Virus record (IMG/VR): IMGVR_UViG_3300030451_001662
Coordinates: 1-23,646 of that record
Length of the DNA: 23,646 nucleotides
Source: a virus
Strand: one strand, 5' to 3'
This document shows positions 23,001 to 23,646 of the stretch, in pieces. A model generated the notes under the pieces. The model had not been told where the DNA came from, did not search any database, and saw only the letters and a list, made by a program, of their open reading frames with translations. Every line of letters begins with the position of its first letter. Position 1 is the first letter of the stretch. Made by a program: the position numbers and the translations under genes.

Positions 23001-23042
23001 AAGTTTACCGGAGCGAGCGCTTCTGGCGTAAATACTTGGCAT
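14004..23042 (-). CDS. giant polyvalent virion protein, probably ejected with DNA
   Basis: 3012 aa in one open frame. Such 'large polyvalent proteins' are packed in virions and injected with DNA to protect it or disarm the host. N-terminal 300 residues: Ala/Gly-rich and helical (GAGAALQF near 295). About 640-840: metallopeptidase with HEMIH (749-753) and a downstream EEAVAEMF (821-828). About 925-1150: a module with GGFHAG near 1018, VWVEVLVP and WVISGNMLVNRE. About 1220-1480: a helical module with KGWYRD and NDTWMAN. About 1690-1790: a GNAT-like module (LDAFDIYLPKLYSANGF). About 1895-2010: a barnase/EndoU/ColicinE5/RelE-like nuclease module (GFGMKHIRERGH at 1940-1946, YTVKTVYP). About 2430-2740: LPD38-like (WNPEFLITNMVRD at 2456). 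Charged C-terminal helices. ATG 23042 follows GAGAGG. Domain names rest on pattern recognition only. Confidence 0.8.
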   Translation of the reverse strand: MPSIYARSARSGKLYEVSIAGTQPTPEEQAYIEQRIDNIEGFGAVEAPLPTEEVDDASAAGNLITGFGRGFLTSFTELPQGIVGLGESVLGYEPGSTAIGETAQDISKAGRSGVEYLLGESDGSVSSKTGEAFGSLASFLVPGTAAAKGAKLANASLKAQKAAGLTAAGAMGVGLGSSEQINRVASQLSQGKEVSPEDFMSATKLGGLIGLSEIAPFSRILGDTLNILRKVPKGSQEEAIKRISGRLKRMVGTGIAEGSQEAIAGIAQDLVEQNLYNPEANIGATADEEFIYGGGAGAALQFIVDSIRGRQLNKMDTAFTQLKDDLAEESDEAAEKAAFAAKSVQSGETFQGEQKLLPSAKTDEEIEEGSEQEVDSKTKSLGLSPEEEAIASVQAARERTLGLAKVELSALPEDEAAIIRRKRITLGEDPDLDVDLNELQETIGQEAYVREYKKQKPNMWRESGQNPRNQKPFSAVQYEQAVNAVREKGKATIPVIQAAAKVDGKPVPLSVARELQNEMGRKGVLNQTGENKWEVMEEVEPQEDSVTQLRRTYNELERKIDEVRQEKLDAQEKRDAAKNNGDTTVAKTSEQEMAEADRRIDRLNNTRGTVEAQLNELDPDNPVVNSIDNTQQESNRARQVGDAVSEEKITEEYARKRQRVANALRKYLNTIGLGNRVDLVTQNVIFPENTDKEAKFGSLEEQLIKEGVIEGFESAGDNGRRVIGIAMEIYDPNLSEEELALKLRGVMNHEMIHALRGLGLFTDKEWQTLSSAAQNKKRVRYVNGRLQEREYTYYDRAERIYTPIAAEQGLSPDQTIDLIKEEAVAEMFRDYVDGKLKIAGKPQSLLKRIVKFFTSVFRSHNDVGFKEAADIFENITTSDKTKQIGRRPTMSETNFDDANVANDQMRKSSVVFSADRSITAYKVITKGPDDKLYPLFVDAKTEIPMGQWVEAVMPFTFEHKGRLYVPSRGAIGADGKRKAGTGVDIPIPNESVRKQLLKDGYITKTSAKSVKAVAARGGFHAGSLPIANHIGKEPKITSEQRQVLIDNGFERSIKGKEGNFILNIREDDQVWVEVLVPDNSHGVDWQAVANSKAGVYANNPQNRKLGRVGQIIPQQADINDDIPYGGHYLYRQGAARPEESWVISGNMLVNREMSREEVRQINEANGVKDSPTLAELSEIFGPSEARQIVFGKSEKKYSIAPPAPLGGISQFLTDQEMEDLMVGRKNDVQNKAEKIAEIFSQLPSAENFAAVAIAGQAKKGWYRDSAKAIMDIFGVHDARRFTALLAATSPQTSVESNAINTLNIWANWNKAGRPQDQATIFKIMGESVQGDKGEDSILPAWRANSIRALTAPFGQEFGIMVSGPKVNSFMLNLVNELDEVTNDTWMANFALIEQPTFKGAKTVAFQDELGKIGVKGPGYLAFSARVREAARAASEITGDSWMPAEIQETVWSLSKALLEKRKRLKGDMRGMTAKQLLTEGIITDQQVADVPDFARLFTDGVLGRILEDAGYKEQLDAVRSGAGGDGVAVEPRPVYSAENVSANKDFIRRELGDFADRLEILAVNGKKALRKFSTTIPADINGGRRAAINVRIGAGFNGRVFNKQRASGVINGYNVISTYTVSGNAARTYNEQNVSTPRFIELAPSEQSAQQFTDSITTAKASLGQLGESVFVYSPDEYKDMRLFLTEDGTGGFALKETETAGVIDIVSVFNRNAPSEPGAGDGGPHKQLNYPMIRLATEEGGNMLDAFDIYLPKLYSANGFRVRSRLKWDDEQAPDGWSKEAFKDFNNGEPDVVFMYYQPDRIDVYKNNSDEGEMFDDYMEAVNAQIGAALSPTSINRYKDQQIAEENTENNPNEFLTEQDDAQLATVREGINAEEKYDGTKLSITPPKPTTLLRAPLKTKVQYEYGYIQEGNKKLPVVLMYGNHIEEVGGRGSGFGMKHIRERGHVQELIDAGFPSAEKAIFDTMYRWGAQGYRDGAEVIIFPMGDDTVELQYDAGKRGRVILALTKKGVRYNGEPAYTVKTVYPKDKKKKFSVAFSAIDPNRIQNQIPVAQDSLMYSRASNLLAKVLGVAYDRNKAEDIADNFLQKFQDSMLPVGRMIDELKSQGATITDANDTYLREELYHGITGSKIADNEKNLYEPMLNLVKGIGLTEGQVSALRANSRFIREAMQAGKPLKQILADAFLYARHAEERNAYIRSIDPENDSGSGMTDTEARTIKQFFDSLTGTERQRFIDIGVAADRIVQSTNDIRVASGLTPDFNDGEITEDEAGKTVKQALPNYTAYVPLRGILDPQNEASEEYSGRPSSRPKFGARGREDMRMFGRFEFAKDIMANLMVQNQNAIVRSERNRVGKSFLELLRNEPRLTDSYARIISQRPTIRVLSGGVVKTRPDPRFADRDDILIVKEGGQEVAIQIDDPRIALAMKGASGMSAQHAGGLVKVLGKINRYLSNINTSWNPEFLITNMVRDLQTAGVNINQYEMNGLTNDIRKTIVPALAGIKRSIIDNDNTSEWSKIYQEFVQAGGQNATNMMSDLNDQLGRLDEMLKEVSDAGANGLYKQTKAGFGKILKTLEDYNTVVENGVRIATFEALRKRGDFSDDRAAQAARNVTVNFAKGGEYKTFMNSLYLFYNASLQGSFALLNGALRSSKVRKLWVGAMVTGMMLDQLNSYISDDDDDGQEIYDKIPDYVLEKNLILMDPFGVLPSERGYFKIPMPYGLNMAVNMGRSISRAGRGGYSASEATSSFVGTIIDTLNPIGDTPRIPFVDDDFEFQDILTTLSPSVGDPVVQYLTNSDYARKPVYKEPSSFGVPAPESQIHWTTTSPSAIFIANFIRKPFGLGDASDVRPGFVEVSPDTLEFWFDYATGGVGRFVQRTAEFGYSTAPKLMAGEFEEAMLRSTPLFRQVVSSVSEREDIGNFVEKRDRVLLTRKDFIDARKKGDEQRAQRIALAYKEELRISGIVNALNNARNKLIRKRKQIEESKYIPEEQKELLIERMNTRIKEIVTRANSLMSNL
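16664..16679 (+). promoter_or_regulatory. dispersed 16-bp dyad inside the giant gene, copy 8
   Basis: TTATACCATGGTACAA on the plus strand, so antisense to the giant gene. It keeps the GTACAA half. It may be chance or a roadblock-type site. Confidence 0.45.
17399..17414 (-). promoter_or_regulatory. dispersed 16-bp dyad inside the giant gene, copy 9
   Basis: Minus-strand reading AAATACGATGGTACAA. Less exact on its left half. Lies within the coding region between the GNAT-like and nuclease-like modules. Confidence 0.4.
21685..21700 (-). promoter_or_regulatory. dispersed 16-bp dyad inside the giant gene, copy 10
   Basis: Minus-strand reading ATGTACGAGAGTACAA. Both GTAC elements complete with a four-base centre differing from the consensus. 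Coding context, so the functional case is weaker than for the intergenic copies. Confidence 0.4.
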
Positions 23043-23054
23043 TGTGCCGCCTCT

Positions 23055-23646
23055 CTACGCAGTGATTTCTGGATATTTAAGTATATCCCTCATCAGATAC
23101 CTGCGCTCCTCTTCCAAAATTTGGCGTGTTTCTGGTGGTAGTGGGATTGCCGTTGGGTCTGTTTGATTTAAAATTTCTTCAATTTTATTAACTCGGCTTA
23201 CTGCGGAAGAAGGTGTTATACCTGTTATTTTGCCGTCCTTTACCAGTTTGGCACGAGCATTTATTAAGTCAACAACACCCTCTTGATAGCGCTCATTAGA
23301 CTCACGGAACGCCTTTAGCCCCTCAAGACCAGCCTCACCAGCCGCGCCCAGCAATGTTGGGTTATCAGAAGACATCAAGGCTAGACCAGCTTGTGCAATG
23401 GCAAGCCACTTGTCAGTTTCTCTGTCTTTTTGCATTTGCTGTTGCAGTTTAAGAATCTCACTCTCAAGACTGGAAGTTCCTGTCGCTTGAGGTGTTTCAA
23501 AACTTACATTACCTGATGTTGTAGCGCCGTCTTCAATCCTCTCAGAAGACAAATCAGCGTCAGCCCTTGCTGAGTCTGAGCCAGTGACATTGCCTGTTTC
23601 TATGGCCCTGCTTACGGCCCTGTCCTGTGCCACCTCTTGTGCGGCT
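23055..23646 (-). CDS. partial phage structural protein, N-terminus beyond the edge
   Basis: The frame stays open to the window edge; a GTG inside it (23633) is not convincing, as no ribosome site can be seen, so I treat the gene as 5' truncated. The visible part has a disordered Ser/Thr/Asp-rich N-terminal segment, a coiled coil (SLESEILKLQQQMQKDRETDK), a hydrophobic helix (WLAIAQAGLALMSS) with a Gly/Ala-rich stretch (LLGAAGEAGLEGLKAF) and a helical C-terminus. Proteins of this layout directly precede giant internal virion proteins in phages, so a virion or internal core protein is likely. It ends 12 bases before the giant gene starts, in the same operon. Confidence 0.6.
   Translation of the reverse strand, partial: AAQEVAQDRAVSRAIETGNVTGSDSARADADLSSERIEDGATTSGNVSFETPQATGTSSLESEILKLQQQMQKDRETDKWLAIAQAGLALMSSDNPTLLGAAGEAGLEGLKAFRESNERYQEGVVDLINARAKLVKDGKITGITPSSAVSRVNKIEEILNQTDPTAIPLPPETRQILEEERRYLMRDILKYPEITA

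Noticed and set aside
14004-23042. Giant protein as an N4-like virion RNA polymerase, with the hairpins at 1005-1212 as its promoters
   Set aside because: The size and hairpins made this attractive, but I find no polymerase motif in the chain, and the visible modules (LPD38-like, nuclease-like, metallopeptidase) point to a polyvalent protein.
1-23646. tRNA genes, CRISPR arrays, insertion sequences
   Set aside because: No cloverleaf, no regularly spaced direct repeats with spacers and no transposase were seen on reading both strands; a dedicated search was not possible.

Overview
The window looks like part of a tailed double-stranded DNA phage genome (Caudoviricetes). It carries a terminase small subunit, a T7-gp4/Twinkle-type primase-helicase, a RusA-type resolvase, a RecB-like nuclease paired with a Sak3/DUF1071-type annealing protein, an HNH protein, an AlpA-like small DNA-binding protein and a 3012-residue polyvalent protein of the kind phages eject with their DNA. 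I see no rRNA, tRNA, CRISPR array, insertion sequence or bacterial housekeeping gene. The host cannot be read from the sequence; an aquatic bacterium is only a guess.

Layout: (1) 82-558, minus: terminase small subunit. Since the giant virion gene at the other end is also on the minus strand, the packaging and virion genes probably continue beyond both edges. (2) 559-1244: about 690 bases without a convincing gene, holding two copies of a dispersed 16-bp dyad and a dense run of small hairpins. (3) 1245-7850, plus: ten genes, mostly unknown, around an AAA+ ATPase (MoxR type) and a VWA/metallopeptidase protein, ending with a 2-TM mini-protein, a strongly folded noncoding stretch and a ParB/DGQHR-like protein. 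(4) 7963-10755, minus: RusA, an unknown protein that overlaps it, primase-helicase, and a DUF6378-like protein. (5) 10820-13958, plus: a tightly overlapping recombination operon (RecB-like nuclease, annealing protein, SSB-like protein, HNH, three unknowns, AlpA-like). (6) 14004-23646, minus: the giant polyvalent protein and a partial upstream gene.

The genes of regions 4 and 5 fit together as replication and recombination: primase-helicase opens and primes, the nuclease resects, the Sak3-type protein anneals, the SSB-like protein covers single strands, and RusA and HNH process junctions or ends. No DNA polymerase is in the window. The three blocks with visible boundaries are separated by intrinsic terminators or divergent promoters.

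The most notable non-gene signal is an oriented dyad, consensus TTATACCATCGTACAA, found ten times. Seven copies lie between genes, or at the very end of one, beside gene starts and terminators; five of these sit just upstream of a gene and point along it. This suggests a phage-wide regulon. Further candidates are a pseudoknot-capable RNA at 6665-6779, a hairpin series at 1005-1212, a cluster of six GTAC half-sites upstream of the primase promoter, and a repeated translation-initiation leader in front of three consecutive genes.
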